From contig NZ_JHWJ01000014.1 in the NCBI RefSeq assembly GCF_000687555.1, positions 1-64,000 of the forward strand: a DNA stretch of 64,000 nucleotides. The letters run 5' to 3'. The notes under the pieces were generated by a model. That model had not been told where the DNA came from and did not search any database. It saw nothing but the letters and a program-made list of their open reading frames with translations. The DNA is from [Clostridium] aerotolerans DSM 5434. Lineage in GTDB: Bacteria; Bacillota; Clostridia; Lachnospirales; Lachnospiraceae. The position numbers were made by a program, and so were the translations under genes. Positions 1-9,013 of this stretch are shown here, piece by piece; within the stretch, counting starts at the first letter, position 1; each line of letters opens with the position of its first letter.

Positions 1-110
1 CTCAAACGCAGCTTATTATTAGAATTTTCAGGGTTTTACATACTGTTCAATCTTCTGTTTTCAAAGTGCTTCGCATCTTCTCAGGAGGTTTGTCCTGATC
101 CGTTGCTGAC

Positions 111-198
111 GCAGAAGGAGGGATTTGAACCCTCGCGCCGCTACTAACGGCCTACTCCCTTTCCAGGGGAGCCCCTTCAGCCGCTTGGGTACTTCTGC
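111..198 (-). tRNA. tRNA-Ser (anticodon GGA)
   Basis: Read on the minus strand, the sequence folds as a class II tRNA with a 7-bp acceptor stem (GCAGAAG/CTTCTGC), a D arm, an anticodon loop CTGGAAA with anticodon GGA, a long variable arm and the T-loop GGTTCAAATCC. The long variable arm and the anticodon identify serine (UCC/UCU codons). The 3' CCA is not encoded. It lies 45 bases downstream of a second tRNA-Ser and is probably co-transcribed with it. Confidence 0.96.
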
Positions 199-243
199 AA
201 TTAGCTGATTTCTTATATCTTATAACGGCTAAAACCTGCCAAC

Positions 244-328
244 GGAGAGGGTGGGATTCGAACCCACGCGCCCTTGCGGACAAACGGTTTTCAAGACCGC
301 CTCGTTATGACCACTTCGATACCTCTCC
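244..328 (-). tRNA. tRNA-Ser (anticodon TGA)
   Basis: The minus strand gives a class II tRNA with acceptor stem GGAGAGG/CCTCTCC, anticodon loop CTTGAAA (anticodon TGA), a long variable arm and T-loop GGTTCGAATCC. It reads serine UCA-family codons. It is upstream of the GGA isoacceptor, so the two form a tandem serine tRNA transcription unit. Confidence 0.96.
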
Positions 329-461
329 AAATGCGCTTTTACATTTTAATAGAAGTTTGTACTTTTGTCAAGCACTTTTTTCTATTTTTTCCAAATCTCT
401 TGGAGACTCAATGTTTCTCTTTTGTTTCTGTTTTGTTGTCTCCATCAGAAGCAACTTGGAT

Positions 462-490
462 AGTTTATCATTGTTTCCGTATTCTGTCAA
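462..490 (-). promoter_or_regulatory. Sigma-A promoter for the tRNA-Ser pair
   Basis: On the minus strand a consensus -35 TTGACA (490-485) is followed after 17 bases by TAAACT (467-462), with TG one base upstream (extended -10). It is the only strong promoter between the tRNA genes and the 88-residue gene, and predicts a leader of about 125 bases before the first tRNA. Confidence 0.7.
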
Positions 491-527
491 CATTTATTTA
501 CATATTTTTCAAATTATTTTAAAACCC

Positions 528-794
528 TTATAAACTCGCCAAAATACGTTGTTTTGCTTCCTCTGCTGTCTTGAATCTTTCTTCACTTCCTACCATATAG
601 TAAGCTGCATCTTGCCACTCTTCTACTGGATAATCGGAAGCTGGTATTTGGGACACAGCTACGCGGAAGCGCTCTCTATAGATAAACCCACGCAGGTCCG
701 ATAAATACATGCAGCCGGATTCTGCAGCAATCCTTTCCAAAAGCCCAGCTCTGTCATCTCGGTCGTTCTTTTCCCTGTTGTTCCCAGTCCTCAT
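528..794 (-). CDS. Hypothetical protein, 88 aa
   Basis: The product is small and highly charged, and I do not recognise its family. It has no signal peptide or membrane segment. The N-terminus is rich in Asn, Arg and Asp; the rest looks like a compact alpha/beta fold with aromatic residues (residues 30-75). The ATG is preceded at about 10 bases by the purine-rich AAGGGGAGAG, which supports the start. It is transcribed towards the tRNA genes and divergently from an XRE regulator. A TATAAT-like -10 sits on the minus strand near 877-882. It is probably a real cytoplasmic protein, but no function can be assigned. Confidence 0.6.
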   Translation of the reverse strand: MRTGNNREKNDRDDRAGLLERIAAESGCMYLSDLRGFIYRERFRVAVSQIPASDYPVEEWQDAAYYMVGSEERFKTAEEAKQRILASL

Positions 795-941
795 CTACCG
801 TACCCTCTCCCCTTCTTTTCATCTGATGCAGCAGATGATAATATCGTATGGCCATGTAAACTTTAAATTATCTAACATTATATTACATATTTCTACATGG
901 TTTTACATTAAATACTTTATATAGCTAATAATATTGTAACG

Positions 942-1001
942 AATGCAACATGTCAAGTGATGGATTGCATTAATTACTACACATATTTCATTCAATGCAA
1001 T
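942..1001. promoter_or_regulatory. Possible operator: three AATGCAA half-sites before the XRE gene
   Basis: The heptamer AATGCAA occurs at 942-948 and 994-1000, and its complement TTGCATT at 965-971, all within 60 bases upstream of the XRE regulator start. The two orientations make inverted pairs. Autorepression by the XRE protein is an inference. Confidence 0.35.
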
Positions 1002-1026
1002 ACTATGGAAACAGGAGGAGTTACCC

Positions 1027-1353
1027 ATGTATATCGATTTCAATTTTTCCAAACGCCTCTCAGAGCTGAGAGGTCAAAAGGGTGTGTCTGCACGCGATAT
1101 GAGTCTTTCCCTGGGACAAAACCCCACATATATTCATAAAATAGAAAACGGGATCGCTCTTCCATCCATGATGGGCTTTTTCTATATTTGCGAGTATCTT
1201 GATATTGAACCCGCCGATTTTTTTTCTCGAAATGTCAGCAGTCCCTTGAAATTAAAGGAACTGATGGACGATGCCCAGCATTTAAACAGAGAGCAGCTTG
1301 ACCATCTTCACCTGATCGTGAAAGATCTTTTAAAATCAGGGGGAAAAAAATAA
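1027..1353 (+). CDS. XRE-family helix-turn-helix transcriptional regulator
   Basis: The protein has 108 residues. A Cro/CI-type HTH spans residues 6-62: a first helix FSKRLSELRGQKG, then SARDMSLSLGQNPTYIHKIENG, which is the scaffold-recognition helix pair, and the closing LDIEPADFF helix typical of this family. The C-terminal 40 residues are helical and charged, probably a short dimerisation tail. There is no sensor domain. An AGGAGGAG ribosome binding site lies 8 bases before the ATG. The gene stands alone, divergent from the 88-residue gene, and shares a terminator with ispD. The targets are unknown; repeated heptamers upstream suggest autoregulation. Confidence 0.85.
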   Translation: MYIDFNFSKRLSELRGQKGVSARDMSLSLGQNPTYIHKIENGIALPSMMGFFYICEYLDIEPADFFSRNVSSPLKLKELMDDAQHLNREQLDHLHLIVKDLLKSGGKK

Positions 1354-1382
1354 AAGGACGCTGCACCTACAGCATTCCTTTT
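1352..1382. terminator. Bidirectional terminator between the XRE gene and ispD
   Basis: AAAAGGACGCTG and its near complement CAGCATTCCTTTT form a hairpin with one bulge and a short loop. A-rich and T-rich tracts flank both sides, so the hairpin can end transcription from both convergent genes. It overlaps both stop codons. Confidence 0.7.
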
Positions 1383-2088
1383 ATTTTCTCCCATAGATTC
1401 TGCTTAACAGCACTCCGGCTACTTCCATGTCCTCCGGTGTTGTTACCTTTATATTGGCATAATCGCCACGTATTAATTTCACCTTTTCCTGGGTCATGGT
1501 CTCAACTACCATGGCATCATCCGTAATTCCTGTTTGATAAGATTCCGATGTAAGTAATTTTTCATATGCCTTTAATACCAGCTCATACTTAAAAGCCTGA
1601 GGCGTCTGGATCAGCCATAGGCTGCTTCGGTCTGGCGTTCTTTTCGCATACCCATTGTCGTCGGCCACCTTTATGGTATCCTTTACCGGCATTCCTACGG
1701 CGCAGGCGTGGTAGGCTCTGGCGCCTTCCAGTGCACGCTCTATCACTTCCAGTGTGATACACGGTCTTGCACCGTCATGGACCAGAACGTATTCGCAGTC
1801 AGGTACTGATCTTAAGCCTTCATAGACAGAGTGGTACCTTTCTTTTCCGCCTTCTGTGATTCTTCTTACTTTAGTAAAGCCGTATCTTTCTACGATTTCC
1901 TTTTGACAGTATTCTGTCTCGCCCGGACCGGTTACCAGGATGATATCATCAATGGAACTGGATTCAAAGGCGCTTATGGCATAGTAAAGCATGGGCTTTC
2001 CCTGTAGTTCTAAATACTGCTTATGAACCTGACCGCCCATACGGGTCCCTTTTCCTGCTGCCAGTATGACAGCGGCTGTTTTTCCCAT
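1381..2088 (-). CDS. ispD: 2-C-methyl-D-erythritol 4-phosphate cytidylyltransferase
   Basis: This enzyme joins CTP and MEP to give CDP-methylerythritol, the third step of the non-mevalonate isoprenoid pathway, in the cytoplasm. The 235-residue length is normal for the family. The CTP-binding loop LAAGKGTRMG is at residues 9-18, DGARP at 105-109, KDTIK at 136-140 and TPQAF at 162-166; all are IspD signatures. It starts five bases downstream of the tsaD stop, so it is the last gene of the minus-strand series rnz-tsaD-ispD. It ends in a shared bidirectional terminator. Confidence 0.96.
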   Translation of the reverse strand: MGKTAAVILAAGKGTRMGGQVHKQYLELQGKPMLYYAISAFESSSIDDIILVTGPGETEYCQKEIVERYGFTKVRRITEGGKERYHSVYEGLRSVPDCEYVLVHDGARPCITLEVIERALEGARAYHACAVGMPVKDTIKVADDNGYAKRTPDRSSLWLIQTPQAFKYELVLKAYEKLLTSESYQTGITDDAMVVETMTQEKVKLIRGDYANIKVTTPEDMEVAGVLLSRIYGRK

Positions 2089-2093
2089 GAGCT

Positions 2094-3137
2094 TTACCTC
2101 TCACCCAGCTTTAGATTGGGCACTGCATTTAGATCCCAGCCGGCCCTTGCTCCATTGATGTATTCATAGTAGGCTGCGGTACCGATCATGGCTGCATTGT
2201 CCGTACAGTAGACAGGGGACGGATAATAAAAGGAATAGCCGGCTTTGTTACAGGCTTTTTTCATTCCTTCCCGCAGTGCAGTGTTCGATGCTACTCCACC
2301 TGCTATGGCAATCTTAGTAAAACCGTATTCTTTGGCTGCTTCCATGGTATGGCTTACCAGCACATCTACTACGGCATTTTGAAAGGAAGCTGCCAGGTCG
2401 GGAACGTGAATGGTCTCTCCCATCATATTGGCGTGATTGATATGGTTTAATACGGCTGACTTTAATCCGCTGAAGCTGAAATCATAAATATTTCCCTCAA
2501 CCTTTGCTCTTGGGAATTTTATGGCTTGTGGATTTCCTTCTTTTGCGGCCTTGTCAATCTTCGGGCCTCCGGGATAGCCAAGTCCTACGGCTCTTGCTAC
2601 CTTATCAAAGGCTTCGCCTGCCGCATCGTCTCTGGTACGTCCCAGTATCTCAAATTCACCATAATCTTTTACAATCACAAGATGGGTATGACCTCCGGAT
2701 ACAATGAGACATAGAAACGGAGGTTCCAAATCAGGATGTTCTATAAAATTGGCTGAAATATGCCCTTCAATATGATGAACTCCTACCAGAGGCTTTTTCG
2801 CTCCGTAGGCAAGGGCTTTTGCTTCGGCAACGCCAACTAAGAGGGCTCCTACAAGACCTGGGCCATAGGTGACCCCAATGGCATCCATATCCTTAAGAGT
2901 TTTCCCTGCTTCAAGAAGGGCTGCTTCTATGACCTGATTGATTTTTTCTATATGCTTTCTGGAGGCAATTTCCGGCACAACTCCGCCGTATAATGTATGC
3001 AGGGCGATCTGGGAGGAAATTACATTGGAAAGAACCTCTCTGCCATTCTTTACTACGGCTGCTGCCGTCTCGTCACAGGAGCTTTCAATCGCCAGTATAT
3101 ATACATCTTCCTCTGTATGATTTTTCTTCATTTCCAT
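2094..3137 (-). CDS. tsaD: tRNA N6-adenosine threonylcarbamoyltransferase
   Basis: TsaD transfers the threonylcarbamoyl group to A37 of ANN-decoding tRNAs (t6A), working with TsaB and TsaE, both encoded 2-3 kb upstream in the same direction. The ASKHA-fold signatures are visible: [15 protein letters not shown] at the N-terminus, metal-binding histidines in [13 protein letters not shown], and IVSGGHTHL. The reading frame extends 14 codons further upstream into rnz. I chose the ATG at 3137, four bases after the rnz stop and behind GAGGA, which gives 347 aa, close to the usual length. A second ATG two codons later (3131) is also possible. Confidence 0.95.
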   Translation of the reverse strand: MEMKKNHTEEDVYILAIESSCDETAAAVVKNGREVLSNVISSQIALHTLYGGVVPEIASRKHIEKINQVIEAALLEAGKTLKDMDAIGVTYGPGLVGALLVGVAEAKALAYGAKKPLVGVHHIEGHISANFIEHPDLEPPFLCLIVSGGHTHLVIVKDYGEFEILGRTRDDAAGEAFDKVARAVGLGYPGGPKIDKAAKEGNPQAIKFPRAKVEGNIYDFSFSGLKSAVLNHINHANMMGETIHVPDLAASFQNAVVDVLVSHTMEAAKEYGFTKIAIAGGVASNTALREGMKKACNKAGYSFYYPSPVYCTDNAAMIGTAAYYEYINGARAGWDLNAVPNLKLGER

Positions 3138-3141
3138 TCCC

Positions 3142-4053
3142 TCATTCCTCGTCAAATTCCAGCTCTGCGGTCCAGGCATCTTTTGCCGCTTTGGCTCTTG
3201 GAAAGATTTCCCGGACTTTGTCCATAAATTCCTCTGGTCTTGTTAGGGAGGGGCTGTAATGAGTCAGCCACATCTCTTTTGGCTGGGCTTCTTTTGCCAG
3301 TTTTGCTGCTTCATAAAATGTCATGTGCTTATATTCTCTGGCCTTTGTTTCTTTTCCTTCCTCTCCGTACATACCTTCGCAGATAAAAAGATCCGCCTCC
3401 TTTGCGTATTCCGCAATGACAGGAACCGGCCTTGTATCCGTACAGTAGGTCACTTTAAGTCCACGCCTGTCCGGTCCTAAGACCATATCAGGGGTGAGAA
3501 CCCGTTCTCCGTCATCAATTGTTTCCCCCTTTTGAAGACGGCTCCAGAATTTCTGAGGAATTCCGGATTCCCTGGCACGGTCCACATCAAAGCGGCCTGT
3601 CCTGGGAATGGAGATGGAATATCCGTAGCAGATCACATTGTGATTCACCCGGTAAGCATCTATTACATAAGGAGCGATGGTTATCTGCTCCCGGCTTTCT
3701 GACAGTTCTATGAATTTCAGTTCAAACGGAAGTTCCGGCGCTATGGTGCGCAGTGCTCCCACGACACGCTCCAGGCCTTTGGGGCCAATGAGGGTAAGGG
3801 GTTCGGTCCGTTCGGCATTTCCCATGGTTAAAAGAAGTCCCGGAAGTCCGCTGATATGATCGGCGTGGTAATGGGTAAAACAGATGATATCTATGGGCTT
3901 GGGGCTCCAGCCTTTTTCCTTCAGTGCAATCTGGGTTCCTTCTCCGCAGTCAATCAAAAGATTACTGCCATCACACCTTGCCATCATGGCTGTCAGCCAA
4001 CGATATGGCAGAGGCATCATGCCTCCGGTCCCCAGTAAACATATATCCAACAT
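3142..4053 (-). CDS. rnz: Ribonuclease Z
   Basis: This zinc-dependent endonuclease removes the 3' trailer of tRNA precursors. The product has 303 residues, typical of the short form. The metallo-beta-lactamase signature THYHADH is at residues 60-66 (H61, H63, D65, H66), with further metal ligands in VNHNV, TDTRP and LTHYSP, the last near the C-terminus. A GAGG site precedes the ATG. The gene is four bases from tsaD, so coupled translation is likely. Its place among tRNA-modification genes fits its role. Confidence 0.95.
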   Translation of the reverse strand: MLDICLLGTGGMMPLPYRWLTAMMARCDGSNLLIDCGEGTQIALKEKGWSPKPIDIICFTHYHADHISGLPGLLLTMGNAERTEPLTLIGPKGLERVVGALRTIAPELPFELKFIELSESREQITIAPYVIDAYRVNHNVICYGYSISIPRTGRFDVDRARESGIPQKFWSRLQKGETIDDGERVLTPDMVLGPDRRGLKVTYCTDTRPVPVIAEYAKEADLFICEGMYGEEGKETKAREYKHMTFYEAAKLAKEAQPKEMWLTHYSPSLTRPEEFMDKVREIFPRAKAAKDAWTAELEFDEE

Positions 4054-4141
4054 AAAATTTCCTCGCTTTTGCTTCTATCAATGAATGGCGGTCAAAAAAC
4101 CGCCTCACAAAATCATATCACAAAGCGAAGGCAATTAGCAA

Positions 4142-4384
4142 CTATAAATATTCCAGCTGATCTTCTATTTCTACTGGTACTTTAAATTCCATGGTAATCG
4201 CATCGTAGCAATTTTCACATAAATCAAAATGATGGATCTCCCCATCTTTCTCTGAAAAGAAGTCCCAGGAATGATTGATGCTGATAACTCCTTCTCTGGC
4301 AACGCCTTCTGACACAATAATCTTTTTGCCACAACAGTTGCAAACAACCGTTTCAAGCTGACCGCCGTTTTTGTACTTTCTCAT
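4142..4384 (-). CDS. Small putative zinc-binding protein, 80 aa
   Basis: I do not recognise a named family. The protein has a CxCC cluster near residues 15-18 (VVCNCCGKK) and a second CxxC at residues 60-63 (LCENCYD), an arrangement that would bind one zinc ion. The C-terminal half is acidic (VEIEDQLEYL). The open frame extends upstream, but the ATG at 4384 has the good ribosome binding site GGAAAGGTGA and starts just before the conserved-looking part. It lies between rimI and rnz on the same strand, with about 90 bases on its downstream side. The function is unknown. Confidence 0.65.
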   Translation of the reverse strand: MRKYKNGGQLETVVCNCCGKKIIVSEGVAREGVISINHSWDFFSEKDGEIHHFDLCENCYDAITMEFKVPVEIEDQLEYL

Positions 4385-4583
4385 CTTACTCTCACCTTTC
4401 CTTTTACCGCCAATGCTTTTCATTTTTGAGCATAATGGTATGCCTGCAAGGCGTTCCTTTTTCACTCTTTCCATGTCTGCCCTCATTTGTCACCGCTTAA
4501 TCGGAAGGTGGAAAAAAGGGCATCCCAACTGGATACCCCTACATTATAAACGGTGTTTTCCCTTATTTTTAGTGGTAAATGTT

Positions 4584-5024
4584 TCATGTCAAATCGCGGC
4601 ACATGACCACTGCATCTTCCTGTGGATTCTTGTAATAATTTTTACGAATTCCGGTCTCAATAAAACCATAGAATCTATATAGGTTTCTTGCTGTTTCGTT
4701 GCTATTTCTTACTTCCAGAAACAAAGACTTTACGGAATTATGAATGGAATATTCCACCAACTGGTCCATAAGTTTCTTAGCAAGGCCCCTCCCCCTGTAT
4801 TCAGGGCGCAGGGCAATTCGTAGAAGTTCCCCTTCAAAGGCGATAATCCGGAGGATTAAAAATCCGATTACCGTATCTCCTTCTAAAAGGACCAGCCAGG
4901 TATCGAACCGGTTTTTCTGCCCTTCTTTTATGGTATCAGGAGACCATGGATCAGAAAAACAGACGCTTTCTATTTCAGAAACAGACTGGACATCTTCCTC
5001 GGTCATTTTACGAATTAAGAACAT
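4584..5024 (-). CDS. rimI: Ribosomal protein alanine N-acetyltransferase (GNAT family)
   Basis: RimI acetylates the N-terminal alanine of ribosomal protein S18. The product is a 146-residue GNAT protein. The acetyl-CoA pyrophosphate loop, in ALRPEYRGRGLAKKLM, is at residues 71-86. The C-terminal NLYRFYGF segment is the usual motif B. I chose the ATG at 5024, preceded by AGGAGG at 9 bases, over a start 8 codons upstream inside tsaB. The gene overlaps the 3' end of tsaB by 17 bases, the common tsaE-tsaB-rimI order, so it is very probably co-translated with tsaB. Confidence 0.92.
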   Translation of the reverse strand: MFLIRKMTEEDVQSVSEIESVCFSDPWSPDTIKEGQKNRFDTWLVLLEGDTVIGFLILRIIAFEGELLRIALRPEYRGRGLAKKLMDQLVEYSIHNSVKSLFLEVRNSNETARNLYRFYGFIETGIRKNYYKNPQEDAVVMCRDLT

Positions 5025-5727
5025 TTCCTTTTGCCTCCTGCTCCTCACGTTCCCGCTCTGCCTGGGGCTTTCTTAAGTAATCCGGGGCATGCTCCGCTGC
5101 GGTAACGATGTTGCCTTCTTCAAAATATAGGCTTCCAAGGGCAGCTACGGAGGCGCCTCTCTGTCTGCTTACGTGAGCCGGGGCAAAGGAGAATGGAACT
5201 GTCATGGCTTCTTCAATCTGTTTTTTGTATACAGGAACTCCGTCTCCCAGGAAAATGACGGCTTCTCCCATTTCATTTAATTCCTGGATCAGATCGCGGA
5301 TGTCCATGGCACAGGATTCTTTTCGAATGGAGAAACCGTCTTTATTCTCATAGATTCCGGTATACACCTGATCCCTTCTGGCATCCATGATGGGACAGAC
5401 GATGGAGGCACAGCCATATAGATTGTAGGCCATGGCATCTATGGTCGGAACTGAGACCATGGGCTTATCAAGCGCAAGTCCTAAGCCTTTTCCCGTTGCG
5501 GAGCCGATCCGAAGTCCGGTAAAGGAGCCAGGTCCTGCAGATACTGCGATGGCATCAATGGTTTCTAAATCAAAGCCTGTCATCTTTACCACTTCATCAA
5601 GCATGGGCAGAAGGGTCTGGGAATGGGTCTTTTTAAAGTTAACAGTATATTCCGCAGTTACCACCTGGTCGGTGACAATGGCCACAGAAGCTACCAGGGA
5701 CGAGCTTTCGATTCCAAGTATGTTCAT
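5008..5727 (-). CDS. tsaB: tRNA threonylcarbamoyladenosine biosynthesis protein TsaB
   Basis: TsaB is the catalytically inactive paralogue that dimerises with TsaD and scaffolds t6A synthesis. The product has 239 residues. The N-terminal ASKHA strand MNILGIESSS and the family hallmark GPGSFTGLR at residues 65-73 are present, followed by VPTIDAMAYN and CPIMDARRDQVY. The tsaE stop codon directly abuts its ATG, and rimI overlaps its end, so the three form one translationally coupled unit. The C-terminus is charged and Glu-rich. Confidence 0.95.
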   Translation of the reverse strand: MNILGIESSSLVASVAIVTDQVVTAEYTVNFKKTHSQTLLPMLDEVVKMTGFDLETIDAIAVSAGPGSFTGLRIGSATGKGLGLALDKPMVSVPTIDAMAYNLYGCASIVCPIMDARRDQVYTGIYENKDGFSIRKESCAMDIRDLIQELNEMGEAVIFLGDGVPVYKKQIEEAMTVPFSFAPAHVSRQRGASVAALGSLYFEEGNIVTAAEHAPDYLRKPQAEREREEQEAKGNVLNS

Positions 5728-6153
5728 TTACATTCCCTCCACGGTTATTTTTCGATAATCAAATCCTTTTTCCAAATCCTTTTCAATGGTAATGGATATG
5801 ATTGTTTCAGGGAGAATCTCCTCGATCAGCTCAGACCATTCAATAAGGCTCACCCCGTCTCCGTAAAAGCAGTCTTCATAACCGATCTCATCCATCTCAC
5901 TTACGTCACCAATCCGGTACACATCAAAGTGATAAAATGGAAGGCGTCCGTCATCGTATTGCTGAACAATTGTAAAGGTGGGGCTGTTTACCGCTTCTTT
6001 GATTCCAAGACCGGAGGCAAAGCCCTGAGTGAAAACGGTCTTTCCCACCCCAAGGTCTCCATTTAAGCAGTATACGGAGGAGGCAGCTGCCTGCTCCCCA
6101 AGCTTCTTTCCAAGTAAAAATGTATCTTCCGGCTTCCAGCTTTCTATTACCAT
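5728..6153 (-). CDS. tsaE: tRNA threonylcarbamoyladenosine biosynthesis ATPase TsaE
   Basis: TsaE is the small P-loop ATPase that resets the TsaB-TsaD complex. The product has 141 residues. The Walker A motif GDLGVGKT is at residues 32-39. SPTF, HFDVYRI and the late LIEWSELI follow in the family order. It starts four bases after the stop of the upstream YcxB-like gene and its own stop abuts tsaB, so it belongs to the minus-strand operon running from about 6.7 to 4.6 kb. Confidence 0.95.
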   Translation of the reverse strand: MVIESWKPEDTFLLGKKLGEQAAASSVYCLNGDLGVGKTVFTQGFASGLGIKEAVNSPTFTIVQQYDDGRLPFYHFDVYRIGDVSEMDEIGYEDCFYGDGVSLIEWSELIEEILPETIISITIEKDLEKGFDYRKITVEGM

Positions 6154-6156
6154 AAT

Positions 6157-6693
6157 CTATATCCTCTTTCGCCTCTTTGGAGGCATTTTATTAATTAACA
6201 TTGCTTCTAATCGCGGTTTATGAAATCCGGCTGAGGAATCTGGGATCAGATAGTTAAAGTCGTCGATGGTCTGCAGAACCAGAATCGTTCCAACCTGCTC
6301 TGCTTCCTCAACTTTTGACCAGGGAACAAATGATACATTCTCTCCACGGATTGCCTCAATACCTTCCTCTCCCAGGGATATGATCAGAGGCTCATGATTG
6401 TTTGACCACCGGACCTCTCTGCATGCTCTCCAGTAAGTATAAAGGGGCTTGTATAACACGATAACCACATACCCGGCTATCAACAGTCCCCGGTAGAGGG
6501 GAGATATTTCGTTCCAGGTATCTGCAATGACATAAATACCTGCAAAAATCGAAATTGGATAATAAATCTTATACACTCCACGAAACATTAGCCGCATATA
6601 ATACTGCCAAAGTTCCCTCACGTTCATTGTAATGTTGATCCTGATGGAATGATCCTGATCCAAGGCTTCCTCCTCCCCGTGTGATTCCCACAT
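6157..6693 (-). CDS. YcxB-like membrane protein
   Basis: The 178-residue protein has two central hydrophobic segments, at about residues 38-56 (IYYPISIFAGIYVIADTW) and 66-84 (GLLIAGYVVIVLYKPLY). A soluble C-terminal domain of about 75 residues follows, with the pattern ISLGEEGIEAIRGENVSFVPWSKVEEAE. This matches the YcxB-like C-terminal domain, whose role is not established. It is the first gene of the YcxB-tsaE-tsaB-rimI run, about 10 bases after tex. The C-terminus is strongly basic (PPKRRKRI). Confidence 0.75.
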   Translation of the reverse strand: MWESHGEEEALDQDHSIRINITMNVRELWQYYMRLMFRGVYKIYYPISIFAGIYVIADTWNEISPLYRGLLIAGYVVIVLYKPLYTYWRACREVRWSNNHEPLIISLGEEGIEAIRGENVSFVPWSKVEEAEQVGTILVLQTIDDFNYLIPDSSAGFHKPRLEAMLINKMPPKRRKRI

Positions 6694-6702
6694 GTCTCTC
6701 TC

Positions 6703-8844
6703 TTATATTTTCATGGTCAGAGCGATACGCTTCTTCTCTGCTTCCACGCTGATTACCTTAACTTCAACGATATCTCCTACGCTGACTGCCTCTAAGGGGT
6801 GCTTTATGAACTTGTCTGACATCTGGGAAATATGGACAAGGCCGTCCTGATGGACTCCGATGTCTACAAATGCTCCGAAATCAATGACATTTCTCACGGT
6901 TCCTTTTAAGACCATTCCAGGCTTTAAATCCTTCATGTCCATGACATCAGTCCGTAAAATGGGCTTTGGCATCTCATCTCTTGGATCCCTGGCTGGTTTC
7001 TCCAGCTCCTTTACAATATCTCTTAAGGTAATTTCACCAATCTGAAGTTCCTCTGCCATGGCCTTATAATCCAGTATCTTTTTGCCGAGTCCACTCAGCC
7101 CGCCGTTTGTGAGCTGCTTTTGATCATAACCAAGCTTTGACAGGAGCTTCTTGGCTGCTTCATAGGATTCCGGATGGACACTGGTTCCATCGAGAGGATT
7201 TTTGCCTCCCTGAATTCTCATAAAGCCTGCACACTGCTCGTATGCCTTTGGTCCAAGCTTTGCCACCTTAAGAAGCTGGCTTCTGCTTAAGAATGCTCCG
7301 TTCTCCTCCCGGTATGCCACAATGTTCTTTGCAATGGGTTTTGAGATACCTGAGATGTATTCTAATAGAGAGGCTGAGGCTGTATTTAAATCAACACCCA
7401 CCTTATTTACACAGTCTTCTACCACGCCCTGAAGGGCTTCACTTAAATTCTTCTGGTTCATATCATGCTGATACTGGCCCACTCCAATGGACTTTGGATC
7501 GATTTTTACCAGCTCGGCAAGAGGGTCCTGAAGTCTTCTGGCAATGGAAGCTGCACTTCTTTGTCCCACATCAAAGTTTGGAAATTCCTCTGTGGCAAGC
7601 TTGCTGGCTGAATACACGGAAGCACCTGCTTCATTCACAATGATATACTGGATCTGTTCCGGTATCTCTTTTAAAAGCTCTACGATGATAGCTTCTGATT
7701 CCCGGGAAGCAGTTCCATTCCCTACGGAAATCAGGGAGATGTTATATTTCTTAATCAGCTTTTTAACAACTGCTTTGGCTTCCTCTACTTTATTTTGAGG
7801 AGCCGTGGGATAGATGACTACAGTATCTAAGACTTTACCGGTCTCATCAACCACTGCAAGCTTACAGCCAGTCCGGAATGCAGGGTCCCAGCCAAGGACT
7901 ACCCGGCCTACAATGGGAGGCTGCATGAGAAGCTGCTCTAAATTTTTTCCGAATACCTTGATGGCTCCATCTTCTGCTTTTTCCGTCAGTTCACTCCTGA
8001 CCTCTCGCTCAATGGCAGGAGCTATGAGACGGTCGTAGCTGTCACTCACCACTTCTTTTAACACCGGTGTGGTATGGGGGTTGTCCCTTATAATGACCTG
8101 TTTTTCTAAGTATCTGAGAATCTGGTCTACCGGTGCGGCTGCTTTTACAGTAAGAAGCTTTTCTTTTTCTCCCCGGTTAATGGCAAGGATTCTGTGGCCG
8201 GCTGATTTTTTAATTGGTTCTTCATAGTTATAATACATCTCATAAACAGAAGGTGCCTCTTCATCCTTTGCCACTGACTGAAGGCTGCCCTGGCTTAAGG
8301 TGGCATTTCTGATATAGGTACGGTATTCTGCATTGTCAGAAATCCGCTCTGCCAGAATGTCTTTTGCTCCGTTTACGGCTTCTTCTAAGGATTGCACTCC
8401 CTTTTCCTCTGATATGTAAGCTTGCGCCTCTTGTTCCAAAGGGGTCTTTGTCATCTGGAGCATGAGGATATCGGCCAGAGGCTCTAAGCCCTTTTCCTTT
8501 GCAATGGTCGCCCTGGTTCTTCTTTTTGGTTTATATGGACGGTATAGATCTTCCACAGCTACCAGAGTTTTTGCCTCTGTAATCTTCTGTTCCAGCTCTT
8601 TCGTCAGTTTTTCCTGATCCCGGATGGAGGAGATGACCTGTTCCTTACGTTCTTCTAAGTTTCTTAAATAACGGAGGCGTTCGTCTAAATTTCTCAGCAC
8701 CTCATCGTTTAAGGAACCGGTTGCTTCCTTTCGGTATCTGGCAATGAAGGGAATGGTATTTCCCTCGTCTATGAGCTTTACCGCTGCTTCTGCCTGACTC
8801 CTGGAAATAGCCAGTTCTTCATGTAACGCTTTGATTATATCCAT
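6703..8844 (-). CDS. tex: Tex family S1 RNA-binding protein
   Basis: Tex is a large cytoplasmic nucleic-acid-binding protein linked to transcription. The product has 713 residues from the chosen ATG at 8844 (AAGGGGAAC site); the frame opens 11 codons earlier without a good site. The N-terminal helical region contains IPFIARYRKEATGSL. The YqgF-like RNase H-fold domain (near residues 315-440) contains VLGWDPAFRTGCKLAVVD. A helix-hairpin-helix pair (NTASASLLEYISGI) follows, and the C-terminal S1 domain (about 645-713) begins GMVLKGTVRNVIDFGAFVDIG. A consensus promoter lies just upstream. Confidence 0.95.
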   Translation of the reverse strand: MDIIKALHEELAISRSQAEAAVKLIDEGNTIPFIARYRKEATGSLNDEVLRNLDERLRYLRNLEERKEQVISSIRDQEKLTKELEQKITEAKTLVAVEDLYRPYKPKRRTRATIAKEKGLEPLADILMLQMTKTPLEQEAQAYISEEKGVQSLEEAVNGAKDILAERISDNAEYRTYIRNATLSQGSLQSVAKDEEAPSVYEMYYNYEEPIKKSAGHRILAINRGEKEKLLTVKAAAPVDQILRYLEKQVIIRDNPHTTPVLKEVVSDSYDRLIAPAIEREVRSELTEKAEDGAIKVFGKNLEQLLMQPPIVGRVVLGWDPAFRTGCKLAVVDETGKVLDTVVIYPTAPQNKVEEAKAVVKKLIKKYNISLISVGNGTASRESEAIIVELLKEIPEQIQYIIVNEAGASVYSASKLATEEFPNFDVGQRSAASIARRLQDPLAELVKIDPKSIGVGQYQHDMNQKNLSEALQGVVEDCVNKVGVDLNTASASLLEYISGISKPIAKNIVAYREENGAFLSRSQLLKVAKLGPKAYEQCAGFMRIQGGKNPLDGTSVHPESYEAAKKLLSKLGYDQKQLTNGGLSGLGKKILDYKAMAEELQIGEITLRDIVKELEKPARDPRDEMPKPILRTDVMDMKDLKPGMVLKGTVRNVIDFGAFVDIGVHQDGLVHISQMSDKFIKHPLEAVSVGDIVEVKVISVEAEKKRIALTMKI

Positions 8845-8885
8845 GCTGTTCCCCTTGTTTCTTATTAGTTCTTTCAATTTTTATT

Positions 8886-8951
8886 ATTATAGTTCATCAG
8901 ACTTTGGTTTGCAAGACCCGACTGGACATGCCAACCGTTTCGTGATACAAT
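8886..8951. promoter_or_regulatory. Divergent promoters for tex (-) and the 130-aa membrane protein (+)
   Basis: Minus strand: TTGCAA (8914-8909), 17-base spacer, TATAAT (8891-8886), driving tex. Plus strand: TGGACA (8923-8928), 17-base spacer, TACAAT (8946-8951) with an upstream TG (extended -10), driving the gene at 9014. The two -35 elements are only 8 bases apart, so the polymerases would compete for the site. Confidence 0.65.
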
Positions 8952-9013
8952 CAAACAGTGCGAGAGAACGCAATCCTTGCTTACGAAAACACGCAAATGA
9001 GGTACAAACACAA

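Noticed and set aside
4087-4105. GGCGGT/ACCGCC hairpin before rnz as terminator
   Set aside because: The stem is only 6 bp and no T-run follows it on the relevant strand.
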